Shown here: positions 36,148-49,704 of the stretch, piece after piece | Position numbering within the stretch: the first letter of the stretch is position 1 | Layout: each line of letters starts with the position of its first letter | Assembly: GCF_014529535.1 (NCBI RefSeq) | Contig: NW_023503616.1 | Span: 744,001 to 808,000 of the forward strand | From: Bradysia coprophila | Lineage: Eukaryota > Arthropoda > Insecta > Diptera > Sciaridae | DNA: 64,000 bases | Direction: 5' to 3' | Position numbers and translations under genes: made by a program | Notes under the pieces: generated by a model | Told to the model about the DNA's origin: nothing | The model's database searches: none | What the model saw: the letters and a program-made list of their open reading frames with translations, nothing else

Positions 36148-39100
36148 ATGCAATTGCTAGAGAGCTGCTCTCATATCGTACTTAAGTTGGAGTTAGATTT
36201 TTACTTTCGTAGAGTCCTTTCGCTCCCTAGGCAAAAACCCTTTGCCTTGCTCGTAAAGTATTTATATATGTCATAAACGTACTCAGACTGTAGCCTTCGG
36301 ATATCAAATTACTTTCCTCATATCAGCAGCATTTTGCAATAACCATGTTAAAAGACATTTTTTAAATGGTAGAAACTTGGATATTACAAAATGGAGTCCA
36401 TATGGTAATATACTATTCTTTGAATGTTTCATTGATGATAGAGGAATTTTACTGATTTAACTGTAATATGACTTGTTTTTATGATGCAAACTTTTTGTGT
36501 TACTTCGAGTCAACTGAAAAGGATTGTTGGTAAATGAGGATGATAGTTTCCGATAAAACTGTACTGAAGGAAGCAAGAACATTATCGTCGATTTTCGTCA
36601 CTGCCGTCGCCTAACAATAGTGAAAGCAGCAAGACAAATATTGATTTTTCAAGTGTTTTAAATCCTAAAACATACACATTTATTGACGAAACCGACTGCA
36701 AATGCGACTGTGCCTAATAAATTCAAAACATATCGGAACTAAGCTATCATCTACACTCTAATATGGACAATATGTGTAACAAATATACACAAAGGACCAG
36801 GAAACATCACCCCTATTTTCACAATAACAACGCACTGAATACAATCAGTGTTTTTTACAAAAGGGATGCACATGATAATTGGGATAATCCGTACAATCTT
36901 GCTCCTTTTTGGTTTTTGATTTTTACCAACCCCACAATATTCAAAACGTTATAGTTTACATGTCTGATGCCTTTTATACGATGTAATTCGACGTGTTTTA
37001 TTTTTATTATACCCTTAATGTTTAGGGTTAGTATATGCATGTATAGTTAGCATGTGTACTGGTTCATAGCGTATTATGTTTTAGAGAATTATATTTGGTT
37101 ACAACTATTACAAGTTCTTATTATTATTTTTATGATTGAAAAATTTATTTGGAACTTGAGATTTATTGTAATAGTGACATCTAAAGTTCGTCATTGTTTT
37201 AAATCCATTTTTAGGGGGAGTTTTATTTCCTTTCAAGTTGCTTTTTCTTTTGTGCATATCGAAATGTAAAATCAACAAAGCATTCATTCCGCACAACAGC
37301 GTTTCCGATTTTATATTTACCTGTGCTAGAATTTTCCAGACATATGTTCAAGTTCCATCGATAATTATTGTTACAGTATGTCCGATTTGATTTCCCAATA
37401 AACAAGCCAGTCATTCATTCCGATAACAATGGAATATTATTGTAAATACAACAAATATACACAATACAGAAATTCGGGGCCGAATATATATCGAACTCAC
37501 TTTATAGCAAATACAAAAAAAATATTATACGGATACAACGGATACATGTTCACCAACAGGTACACCTACTCCTTATATCAACACAAATAATAATTGCGAT
37601 ATGATCTACCCTTTGTACAAATATAGTGATAATTTAATAAAAACAGTTCTGGGGGTGATTTTGTATTTGTATTTTGATGATCTTAATCTGTTTGAGCCAA
37701 CTGGAATTATTGACGACACATGTATGCGTTTAGTGATTGTTGTGTGACTCTAAAATTAAATTAAATTAGAGGCCAATAATGATTTGATCATTCGAGTAAT
37801 GCTTGGTTACAAGACCAGTATTAATAATCAAATAAAAATGCTGCATATTGACTGGTATATGCTTGATATGTATATCATTTTGTTACATAATGTAGCAGAT
37901 TGGACGGAGCACACGGAAAAATGTAAAAATAAAAAAAATCATTTATTTATAGTCCCGGCTCTTTTATTTTGCATTATCGGGAGACTAACAAGAAACGTTG
38001 AAGAAAATGTATTTAAATGAAACGATAAATTTTGTTGCTTTTAAACTGCCTAAACCGAGAACCAACAAAAAATAAACCAACAAACAACCAAAAACTAAAA
38101 TGGATAAAACATTCGTTAGTTTTATGGTTTGATTTTAAATATTATGTGTGTAATGTTATGAAAGCATCTGCCAAATTTTGTGGCATTTATACGGATCATT
38201 AATTTTTTCTTCAAATTCTATTGAATACAGGCCGCTACATTGGCGCTAATTTTTTTTTTCTCATGGGTGCCTTTAGCTAAGTCGAATATTTTACTAAATA
38301 CACAAACAGAATTCGTCGACAGTTGAATTGTATAATATCGAGAAAATACTAAGTCCCCTTAATACCGAATGAACTAGAGAGAAAAAAAACACACAAACAA
38401 TAAGTTAAGTATCCTTTTAGCATTTATAAAAACATAAAAAATAATATTATTGCATACGCTTCGAGCATATTATATTACTTTGCTAAAGAACACAAATTCT
38501 TCACATTAAAGCCTTCACCAGAAATCCGCTCTTGACTCGAAGTCTCGAATGTCAGTCTATGTAATATTCAATCACTAATGAGGAAGTCACGTGGCACGAA
38601 CGAGATTTTCCATCAATTCATCCGTGAAATTTCCACCCCCCTATTATTTTAACATTACGAAAATCTGACGGCGAATTGATGCAATGTACGTACGTACGAT
38701 AAAAAAGCATTAGGCTGAAATAGCAGATTTTATTTAATAAGCGTGTTGTAAAGTATATTCCTTTATTTTCAATGTTTAGTATTACATCACAATGCTTACA
38801 TAACATTTCTCTGTTTTTAAAATCACAAAAAATATATACTCATACAAAGGTATACGGACTTTTTTTCGTGGTACATTGAGTTGGTGGAAACTGCTTACAA
38901 ACAACAACAAAAAAAAATCGTACGAAATACACAGAAAAACCACTTCTTGAACTCTATTGGTTTTCAAAAGAAAACAAATAAAAGGAAAAATTCAACCATT
39001 ACAAGTTTTCCACAAATTGGATCCGCTGGGAATTGAAAAGATAAATTTGTCTTCTGAGTATACTTTTCATTTTATTTCTTCTTATTATAATTTCAATGTC

Positions 39101-39852
39101 AGGTTAGTCATGCGATCAAATTTTTACGATTTTATTGTCGAATAGACACTATTACTTCCTTTTTGGTTTGCTAGCAATTACGTTATATTTATAAGTTTAG
39201 TATGAGAATATTATACGGGTTAGGTGGAATAAATAATAATTTGGTGAGACAGTGGACTTTTTTATTTAGATTTTTTTTTCCTCAAATGTATGGATCATTC
39301 ATAAATTACGTTACACATTTCAGTGATGTCCTCAGAATTAAATCCTACCTAACTCAAGACAATCGCGCCCATTGAAGTAAAAACTATAAGTTAAGAATCT
39401 CTTGAGTTATTTAAGATTTTATTTTGATGACAGCATTGAAAAAGCGTAATTGTAGGAATGGGGGACTGAAGTTTCAATAATTTCGATAGACAACATAAAA
39501 AAATTATTCTACACTATCGTAAAATTATAAGCATTTATCTGATTTTCAAAGATCAGTCAAACATAAAAAAGACTATACGTCTCTATATGCCTCTCTTTTC
39601 TTCTCATGTCATTTTTCCTCAATTCTCTCACGAAAAAGGTTTTCTTTTGGGTTGAATTGGGGTCGTAGTCGTAATTGAAATATGAATTTAAAGTATAAAA
39701 CTTGAAAATTAGGCAATATTGTAGAACATTTTTTGTTTACAATAACATTCTTCATCTAAATACAAAAAATGTCAAAAGTTCAACGTCCCATTGCCTTTTA
39801 TCTTTTGTAAAATGATCCGAATTTGTGAGATTGTTTTTATCATTTTAGCTAT

Positions 39853-40287
39853 TTACAGACTGCAAACATATCAGCAATATCAATATCGGTTCTATTACTG
39901 TTGGAGGACAATCGTTTCTGTCATCACTGAAACTTAATTCACCATGTCAACACCAATTCAGGATTATATGTTATGCTATGAAGTGACATTGACCTTACGT
40001 ACATATCATCATATTTCTCATTCACTTTGTGTTAATTGTGGCGCGAAGACGCTATTTTTCTTATAATAATATCTAATTTGACTCATCACAAAGTATCGAG
40101 TTTCTAATGCGATAATCTCACGAAGTATCAATGTAAGTCAAGTCCCTATTTCAATAATTACTTCTTTTGATAATATTCCAAGTGATTATAATCTTTTACT
40201 TCATTTCTTTTAACATGCGTTTTGCTATATAAGAGCACATAAGTCCGAACTTCCCGTTTATTTTTGTCATCGTTATCGTTATCACTA
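39853..40287 (+). repeat. Interrupted copy of the TTAACCTG/TTTTACTTCATTT repeat
   Basis: The 5' block (39853-39900, CAGACTGCAAACATATCAGC ... GGTTCTATTACT) and the 3' block (40161-40287, TAATCTTTTACTTCATTTC ... TTATTTTTGTCATCGTTATC) are separated by about 250 bp of unrelated sequence. Confidence 0.5.
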
Positions 40288-42865
40288 TACACCAAAAAAA
40301 AAGCTCTGGGAGTTAAACGGAGCAAATAATCTAACTTATGAATACATAATGTAAATTTAAAAAGTACATTGTATATTGGACATACAATGATACTTTCTTG
40401 GCAATGAAAGAAGAAATCGGAGTAGATTCACAATACGATACAACAGAGTCGCTTTTCGGGTTTCACTGTTTATTCCAAGAATAGGTTATCTCGCCGTTAT
40501 CTCGAACCGGGTACCACCAACCACCAGCAAAACGCTAAAAAAATTTTGAGCGTTACTGTGATCGCTAAATCTAATTTATTCAAAAGTTGATCATGTGCTT
40601 CACTGTCACTCAAAACTGTGTCATCAATTACAGCAAACACTCGTCCTCGATATTTTAACCAACATAAGAAAATTGAAGCACGAAGTGCAAATAGCCTAAG
40701 TAGTATTAAAGTATTATTAAGAGACTATTTACAGACAGTGTAAATATCTATAGAATATCTAAAGAATTTAAGGTTTACACTATGCGACTATACGAATTTT
40801 GCAGTCAAAACTTTATGGAAGACACTCACAGAATTCTTCAGCTTTTACTTTTTGTATGTTAGCTATGTCAACGTAGGCTAGCCACTGATTTCGAAATGGT
40901 GTCCTCGATTGAAGTGTTATATCCAATTAAATGTCCACAAAATTTGTAATAAAACGCAAAAGGTTAATACGCGAAAGTCAATACGTTAAAATCAGTTTTC
41001 ACATAAGACAGTTTACGAATTCTGTGAATAGAGTTTAATCTTTTACTTCATTATGTTTAACAAAAATTTCGATGTACAAGGGGGCACTATAAAATGGGCT
41101 CGATGCATATTTTTGATCGTTCTCAATAGTAGATGTCTAAACCGTTTGTTTCTATACCTATGAAGACATGAAAATTTTAGCTAAGTATAACGATCATCTG
41201 TTTGATTCACGAAGAAAACTTTTTTTTATTTTACATCAAATGTCTGTAAATGGCAGTGTTCAATCAATGGCCGTGCCGGCTATATATATAAAAACACAAT
41301 GCGCATGTTGAATTCAGTTAACATCAATATAATGTATTTATAGGTTTCTTCGATTCGTTTGTCCTGTTCCAAGATCGAAGAGAGAACACATATTTTGAAC
41401 AACGATGAGACCGATTGACATTTGAATTTCAATTCAATTGCGGCATTTGTATCTTATGTTACGCTCTTTTACCACAAACGGAAAACTGTGCATTTTGTGT
41501 TCGGGATGGCTTGCATGTAACCGGTCATATTATATACCATTTAGAGATGTAGGGTCGTCGGCGTATAAAATGCTTACAAAATAAATTTCAATAGAAAATA
41601 AAATAATTTTGCTCAGACAACACACATAATTTTCAGAATTTTCAGTCGTCATTCCTAATGGGATAAATGTAAATTTGATTGGTTATAATGTTTCGACCAT
41701 TCTTCATTATCCAATTCAAGAATTGCGGCTGTTAGGTTCCACATAACATATGAAGAATCTGACAAAATAATTGAAATTTTCGAGGATTATTTATGATTGA
41801 GATCAGAAAACTCAGAAACTTATTACATTATGTGGAGACAACTTTACATATATTACATTTAAAAAAAATATTCTGGCTGTATAGCAGGCAGACTCTGGCT
41901 ACAGATTACGTGACACCGTTCTGAAATATTATTTTTAGTTTATCTATCAAGGGTTCCATTAAATAATGTTGAGATGATTGAGCCAGGCCCGACTTCACCT
42001 TTTGGTTTTAATCATTTAAATTCCTATATTGGCCCCTATCTCACATAATTTTTACGCTTTTCGAGTAATACGTTGCGCCTTTAGAAAAATAATTTTTGGC
42101 CATAGTCTGATGCCCTTTAGTAACCGGTCCGGCCCTGGATTGAGCTAAATGTCTAGGAAATAAGTGAATTTATTTTCATCAAAACAACTTATCATTTCAC
42201 ATTACCGTCAATATTTACTTCTGTGAGTGCACAAGCGTGCACAATTGGCAAGGTCAATTACTACCGTTTCTTCCTAGTTTTATAGATCTATGAATTGTGT
42301 AAAATAAAACCATGTTGCGGTGGCTATAAAGAGATATCATTTACGATAAGCCAGTTGAAACATTGTTTCTGCATAAAATGATTTTATACTTTGACTTTTA
42401 TTATAAGCTCTCTGGAGACGGATTCATTGAAATTAAAATATTTTACGCAATGATGGATTTTCATCGCATTAAATAAATATATTCCAGAATTTTTGCTGTG
42501 ATTTAGACATTTGAAAATAAATACCAGAGGCATTTGCCAATTAAGGCCGAATATTGATCTCTAATCAAATATTGAATTGAATTTTTTATATTATTCGTGA
42601 TTGCAACTGTAACTTTTATTCGGTCGGAATCTACGATGGTATATGCATAAAACTTTACATTTTTCAAGAGCTATGTGGTACGTTTAGGATTGAATATGAT
42701 CAGAAAAGGTCAGGTTGGACATAGGCTGATTCAACATATTAGACCTGAAATCTGCAATTCGTCAATTCTTTCAAAATATTCTTTAGGATCTGACAGTTTT
42801 TCACGTTGAGAATACGGTATTCTGAAAGTAACATCTAAAGAATGTCTGAAAAATATGCTCTTTCG

Positions 42866-44655
42866 GCACGGTGTGGTTGAACAAAGTCTAATTAAAAGTG
42901 TAATGCAAAGTAATCCTTTTTAGACCCGTACGAAGTACTGGGGTCTTATGCGTTTACGCATACGTCCGTAACACGTCGAATTGGACTCCCTGAGTAAGGG
43001 GAAACCTATTGTGGTTGTCTAGAGATGCCAAATCAGTGAAAAAAAAAGTCCGTCTGTCCGTCTGTCCGTCTGCACAATAACTTGAGTAAAACGCATCGGA
43101 TTTTGAAAATCTTTTTTTTCCCCGTTTGGTAATGTCAAAAGACAGGCTAAGTTCGAAGATGAGTGATTTTGGATCGACCCTTCCCGAGCTGTGGCCCAAT
43201 AAGTGCTTTACGGTTTTTCGAAGATATCTCCGGACATTTAAACGTTAAACTTGTAAGTGATACGTCAAATAAAAGGTATTTACAATACCGATCGACAAAA
43301 AAAAAGTTTATGGAAATCGGATGACCGACTCGTGAGTTAGACCCCTTGGTGTGAAACAGGCACAGGGCGGCAAGCAGTTTTTGCTTGTAGGTCGGCCACA
43401 TTTCAACATATTTCGTCTGTTTTAGCTTTATTAGATAGGTATTGACCGTACCAATCAGGGAAAAAAAAGTTTTTGAAATTATGTTCTCCGGAGCGTGAGC
43501 TAGGTCTCTTGGAGTGAGCTCTTATCTGGCTACTCGGCCGTACAGTGAACGTGGAGTATTTTGTCAATATCTCGAGTAAATTTTGACCGAATTTCATGAT
43601 TTTTTTTTGTTTGAAAGGTATTAACGAATGTAAAGCGTCGGTAAAATTTCCGGTCTCCTAACAAAATGGCTGCCGGTGGCCATATTGGATTTTAATAAAA
43701 GTGATATATCTTGGGAAAAATGGTACTTAGAGTGTTTCTGTTAACATGGAAATAATTTGTTATGTGTGTGGGGTGTTTCAGGCATTCCATATATGGACAT
43801 CTACATATATCTATATTCACCTATATTGAGCTATATACAGGCATATAGAGCTATATAATAGCATATTCATCTGTGAAATGTTTATTTATAGGAAAATATA
43901 GGTAAATATAGCGGTATATAGCTGTTTAAATAGGAATTTATGAAAGTTGACTTCGTACGGGGCTGTCTATATTGCCTCCGGCAATTTATTTGTATATGCT
44001 AACAAGGCAAAGAAAGATAATGTAAGTGATTTTAAAGGGCGAATAGCTTTTCAGTAGAGAATGAAGTAAAAGAAATGAAGAGTTTCACAGTAAAGGCTTT
44101 TGATACGAATAGGTGTTTCGTACGGGTCGGCGTTAGCTATGTTTCTTAATTATTATTGGTAATGATCTTTTGATCATTTTAGGCATAAAGAGAGAAAAAA
44201 GTCGGCGGGTAGTTTTTGAGATAAATTGAATTCTATAGAGTGGCGGATGTTTAGCATGTCCAGATATGAATGTAGGGCGGCAGAACAAGGATTTTTAGGT
44301 AGCTACGCTACATCCTTGCTCTGCTTCCCGAGATTCATATCTGGACTCGGCCGGCTCAACATCCGCCACTGTAACACCTTTAGTTTGCCTCTAAATCTAA
44401 CTTTTAGTCCTCGTTCAGGACGCAGTAGCCGTCTTTCAGACCAATGGTAGAGAATTTCAGAATTCAACAAAAACAGAAAACAATGTTTGATCCAGATCTA
44501 TTAAATGGCCAAAAAACTTTTACAGCTCCATACAATTCCATTTATCTCATAAACCGCCCGCAAACTTTTTCTTTCTTTAGGCCTAAAATGATCAGGAGAA
44601 AAAAAAATACTTTGCATTACACTTTTAATTAGACTTTGTTCAACCACACCGTGTC
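42866..44655. mobile_element. Long foldback element interrupted by another repeat
   Basis: The outer arms are inverted: GGCACGGTGTGGTTGAACAA ... GTGTAATGCAAAGTA (from 42866) against TACTTTGCATTACAC ... TTGTTCAACCACACCGTGTC (to 44655). An inner inverted pair, GATCATTTTAGGCATAAAGA (44173) with TCTTTAGGCCTAAAATGATC, and a central hairpin GTGGCGGATGTT/AACATCCGCCAC (44241-44371) continue the palindrome. The left arm is cut by the element at about 42921-43985. No transposase frame is visible. Confidence 0.65.
42921..43985 (+). mobile_element. Inserted repeat with GTCTGTCC microsatellite and TATA-rich end
   Basis: It starts AGACCCGTACGAAGTACTGG and closes near GACTTCGTACGGGGCTGTCT; the CCCGTACGAAGT core is inverted between the ends. 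Inside are a tandem GTCCGTCT array (about 43048-43072) and, near 43795-43925, many interleaved CTATAT/TATAG words with a TTTATAGGAAAATATAGGTA block. Such multi-copy modules are familiar from insect genomes, but I cannot assign a named family. A further TTCGTACGGGTCG at 44117 may be an alternative right end. Confidence 0.55.
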
Positions 44656-46459
44656 AGTAATCTTTTCTAAAAAATAATTAAAATTCCATTAAATAAATTT
44701 CAACACCTTCAACAAATCGTTCTACACCTCCTAAAGGGCACCAGACAGAACATATATTCGTCTAATAACAAAATAATGTCAATAAAAATATCATATTGCA
44801 TAATAGATACTCCAAAGCGCATATAGGGATAACACTCTTCACGTCCACATATCATTCAAAATAGATGGTTGTTTGATTTCAGTTATATAGTGTTTCAGTA
44901 ATAACTGTGAGTGTTTTTGTTTTCTGTACTTGTTAACACTTGTCTTAGATTTCTAAAAACAAACAAAATTATTGTCGGTAGTTTTGTATACAATCAAAAA
45001 AATATGAACGTTTTGTAAACACCGAGGAGAACACCATATCAAGTGTTAACGATTCTTTTTTTCTTTTCGGGATTTAATATGATACGTAAAGAAGTACAAT
45101 GTTTATAAACAAATACCAACCATAAACTGTTTTATTGTCTAAATAAATTCTGAATTGAATTCACAAGAAATTCGATTAAAAAAAATTCTACTTTGATTAT
45201 TCTTATAAATTTTATGTTAATATAGTATACTAAACTATACGCAGTATCTATACCTATTAAGCCATTAAAATTAAGATTTTGTTTGGGAAATAAAAACAGA
45301 AAATTTGAATGTTTTGTCTAATGAAAAACTTAACCCATAATCATGAGTGTAATAATCATAAATAGTAAACCAAGATCATCAATTCGATCGAACGATACAC
45401 AAAAAAAAACAACAAAAAGAACGTATATGGCATCGCATAATAATACAACCATGTTGTAACACCAAACAGTGAACATAAAAGACGAAACAAACTGTGTTGG
45501 AGCAATAAACAGTTTCGTTGTAATAGCTAACAGTTTCCCACAGAGATTTCGGCGCCTAGTATCAAATTTCAGAAAGAAATTCGGCTTGAACAATTTATTC
45601 CTGTGATTTTCCGTTTAATTGTTCAACTTGTATCATTATCGTTGTTAAAGTGAATCTTATGCAGTATGATAAGAATGATCTGGGAAACTCCCATCGAGGT
45701 CTAAACAATCAGTCAATACTTTATGAACACGCATTTACACGCAACAACATGTTGATAGAATATAGTTTTGGTTATACTTACCTGATTGATCTCACGCTTC
45801 GCTCGCTTCACAATTGTAATGCCAGTGTTGTGACAAATAAAAATACTTTCTAAACCGTTATTTATTCGTGCAAACAAAATAATTTAGTTAAAAGTCAAAA
45901 CACTAATATCCACTAAAGTCAGCAAATTGCCAGTATGGTTGAAATGCTTCGCCATTCTTGTTAAACCATACATCAACTAGTGGAGAAAACATATCGTATT
46001 GGTATGTATGTCGTCCTCCTACACCAATTGCAAATCCTTTCAAAAATTCTGATCTACAGTCTTTGACAGATTAAGCAGAGTCCTTCGATCACTCAAGTAT
46101 CTTTTCATTTCGGGAAACGGGTGTCCGAAACCGTGTATACGTTGACCGATTCCTCTGCCTGTTTCTGTTACTTCTTCGGGCTTTAAGCAGGCAGTACCTG
46201 AAACCGAAGAAAAGGAGCTCGGTATATCCGTTGTTAAGTGTATAAGTAGCCAGGTAATATACTTCACATGCTACATGCGTCGAAAACCGTACTTTGCATA
46301 TTTCAAGCACTACGTTCGACTCCCTCAGCATGTAAAATCCGTTACATAGCTCGGGATATAAATGAAAAGTCTCATTTTTGTGTGTTTATATGCCTCGGCT
46401 ACGCCTCGGATCAACAATATTCACACTAAAATCTATACTTTTCTACTTTTCATCCCTAG

Positions 46460-46616
46460 TCGTGTAATAGTAGATTACTATACCAGTGAAGTAATTTGAT
46501 ATCTCGTATCCAGATAAGTAAAAATATCCGAGGTCTTCAGCCCCAGGTACTTTTACTCATCGTGATACAAGATATCACATTATTTCCCGTATGCAGTATG
46601 CTATTTTACTTTACGA
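46460..46616. repeat. Foldback element with GATATC-containing arms
   Basis: Arms CGTGTAATAGTAGATTACTA ... GTAATTTGATATC and GATATCACATTATTTCCCGT ... ACTTTACGAG are imperfect inverted repeats, with AAGTAAAAATA/TACTTTTACT further in. Confidence 0.65.
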
Positions 46617-46713
46617 GCGAGTTGAAGTGGTTTCCCTAGGCAGTGAATGGCCCTATTACCTCTATAGTAAAGTAAATTACAATTTAGAAACAATTAATTT
46701 GTTACTTCATATG

Positions 46714-46850
46714 TTTAAAGCATACAGTTATATTGAATATAGGACATGGTGGTGCTGAACGGCGCTTGAAAAATACGCACACTCAGACATTTTTAAAAAT
46801 GACAGCACTACCAAGCCACCATATGTCGAGTATAACTCTATCGTTTTAAA
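46714..46850. repeat. Foldback element with TTTAAAGCATACAGTTATA ends
   Basis: The left TTTAAAGCATACAGTTATAT, ACATGGTGGTGCTG and the right CAGCACTACCAAGCCACCAT, GTATAACTCTATCGTTTTAAA form imperfect inverted arms around a loop of about 40 bp. Confidence 0.65.
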
Positions 46851-48539
46851 TATCACTTAGTGATTCAAACAAAGCACTTCACAAAGACTAAATTTATGTT
46901 AAATACACAAGGAGATTGGAGATGCATACCTTCATTTGAAGACACATAACTTAATACAACAATTATTAAAAACTCGACACGCATTTTTAGTGTTGAACAA
47001 ACGATTGTAAATGATCAAATGTTTCGGAGAGACTGGAGAGACTGCTGGGAATCTCGCGCCGCGTAATTCACAATAATTCAAAAAATGACACATTTTGTAT
47101 AAGGAAAATGTCACTTTGGGGGCTCTTGTGAATGACGCGGCGCGAAATTCCTCAACACCACTGGAGACTGTGAAATATTTGTGAATGGCTTTCTTTTAAA
47201 TAGAAGGTTATCGCTGCCAGTTTTGCAGGAAACTAGCTGATAAAGCCGAATTTCATAATGATAGACAAGAACTAAAAAATAAACAAAAAATCGTTACAAC
47301 GCGTTGCAACGTTCCAATTTTGTGTTTCTCATTTGTTCTTGCTATGTAAAAATGTGAAGACGTCATATTATTGCGACACTGCACAGACTTCTAATCTGTT
47401 CAATTAGATACACTTTACTCGAATAATGCCTTATTTAATTGAAATCAGTTATACAAAACATGTACTCTAATGCAATGCCACACTTCGTATTTTCGAGGTC
47501 TGCATGTGATTTATTTCGCTTAACTTTTTAATTCTGCACACGAAATGAATTTAAATCATAAGTGAAGGTAAGGCTGTGGTGTTAGTTAGAAAGAATTAAC
47601 TTATACCGCAAAAGAATAGTTTGTAGTATAACAAATGAATATATTGCTGTTCGCTCAAATTTTGTAAATGGAATGGAGTTCCTATTATTCTAACAATTAT
47701 TTTAAAGAACTTCACCTAAATGAAAAAATTGCGGACCCATTTCACCGTCCATATTCGTCAAAAAATCTCCAGAAAGTGAAGCGCCACTATTTTTTTTTCA
47801 AGAAATAAACTCCATTTGACACAATTTAGTTACGCAAATTGAATATCTTATTTTCATATGTCTATTATAATGCGTAACACCACATCAAGTACGTTTTATG
47901 TTCGAAATGTTAAACATTATGGTGTAATTTGATCTTCAAAGATAGCGACCGGGTGTATGTGTTACAAAGTAAGTGTTTTAACTTTTTTCTTTCTCTCAAC
48001 CGCAACAAGCAGATCACATTTCGTCTTCGATATGTGTTCAATATGGTGCGGAACTGAACATCTCTACTAATCAGTAGTTTTATTTTTATAGTGTCTAGCA
48101 TGGTTGATGTGCACTTCCCGCTTCCCTCATTTTATTAGATTTTTTCTTAATTTTTCTTGACAAAAAAACTGGGTCAAAAATTGTAATATTTGAAGGAACT
48201 TGATGTGATGAGTGTGTTGTAGAAGCATTTCCAAATTCATGTTTTAAGTTTAAGATTCGTTAAAATGTGATTTGACCCTTAAAATGGAACGACCTGCATA
48301 ATCAACTATAGTATATTATTAACTCAACAATTTGATATTGATATAAAACAATAAAATTGTGTTGAACTCCATCTTTTCAATCGACTCTGTAGATACGATG
48401 TTTACAAAGGTAACGGCAGTCAGCTACAAAACATATTTCGTCCATATAAAGTGTGATTTGTTGTCCAAAATATGTTTCGACTAACCAAGTTCTTGTTATA
48501 AGCATTGATCCTTTAAGTAAATAAGTAACACACGCTTCA

Positions 48540-48758
48540 TTAACCTTTCAGAGATGTCCAGAATATCAGCAGTTTTACTATCGGCTCTATTACTTCATTA
48601 ATTTGATCTAAATATTTTCATAAGATTGATAGAAAATCTTTTACTTCATTTTTTAAATCTGCGGTTTGCTATATCATATATACAGAATTAATCAGGGTTT
48701 ATCGCTTATTCGTGAATTCGTTATCGATAACAGATGATAGCCGTTCTTAACAGATTAA
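48540..48758 (+). repeat. Copy of the TTAACCTG/TTTTACTTCATTT interspersed repeat
   Basis: About 219 bp with ends TTAACCTTTCAGA and TCTTAACAGATTAA. Inside are ATCAGCAGTTTTACTATCGG, TATTACTTCATTAATTTGAT, AATCTTTTACTTCATTTTT and TATCGATAACAGATGATAGC. One of the best preserved copies. Confidence 0.75.
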
Positions 48759-49066
48759 CTGAAAAAAAATTTCACTTGTCGTTGAAATTGTAAAATCCAA
48801 ATCTACAGATTCGAATGACTATGTGGGTCCAATATTAATTTAGGGTGAATACAACTGTTAAGAATTTTTCTTATCAAATCCATAACTTATTTTGTTCTAA
48901 ACATATTCAACAGATTGATGAATTTGATTGATAAAATCTTTTACTTCATTGGATTTGTTCTGCTATCAAAGAAAAGCTTCACATGGATTCCAGCAATGAA
49001 CTGCAGAGAATTCATTTTCGGATGAATTTTTGTATGACCAGCAGAAAATCTACTAGATTTCTGAAG

Positions 49067-49279
49067 TTAACCTGTTATATATGGCAAGCATATGACTAGT
49101 ATTATTATTGGGTCTAGTACTTTCATCTTTCAAAGTATTTTTAATCGGTTGATTTCAAATCATGTACTTCTATGTTTTTAACATGTATTTTACTGTATAA
49201 AGGACCATATTAACCAGATCTTGTCATTATTTTTGTCGTTGCTATAGATAACAGATGAATAGCCATATGTGACAGGTTA
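49067..49279 (+). repeat. Copy of the TTAACCTG/TTTTACTTCATTT interspersed repeat
   Basis: 213 bp with ends TTAACCTGTTAT and ATGTGACAGGTTA, the clearest terminal inverted repeats in the window. The body matches 29051-29219 (TATGACTAGTATT) and, reversed, 33001-33444. It gives the empty-site sequence for the insert in that copy. The end of a further partial copy (AACAGATGATAGC) follows near 49302. Confidence 0.8.
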
Positions 49280-49455
49280 CCATTGTTAGGTTTTGTCATA
49301 TCTGTCGATAACAGATGATAGCGGTGACCCGTCCGTAAGTGTAAGCAAATCGACCCAAAGCCTATTTTTTGGACAAAAAATTCCTGAATTTTCCGAACCA
49401 ATTTATAATTTCCTGAAACTTTAGAATTTCAGTACCGTTATTGGCAAAGAAAAGT

Positions 49456-49704
49456 GAAATTCGACATGTTTTCTGATTGGAGAGTTGTTGTGGTTCGTAA
49501 ATAGTTCCATACAAAATTTGTTTAACAAATGAAAATCTAGATTTTTTATTTTACCATTGTGTTCTTCTTGCAAGCGCGTGTCTAGCCAAAATTCGGAAAA
49601 TAAAAATCTAGATTTTCATTTGTTTCACGAAATTCTTGTGTAATCAATTATTATAATTAATAAACCACAACAACTCCTAAATCACAAAACATGTCGAATT
49701 TGAA
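49456..49704. repeat. Foldback element with TTCGACATGTTTT arms
   Basis: Arm blocks AAATTCGACATGTTTTCTGA and GAGTTGTTGTGGTT pair with AACCACAACAACTC and CACAAAACATGTCGAATTTG. An inner pair AACAAATGAAAATCTAGATT/AATCTAGATTTTCATTTGTT is perfect. About 249 bp. Confidence 0.75.
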
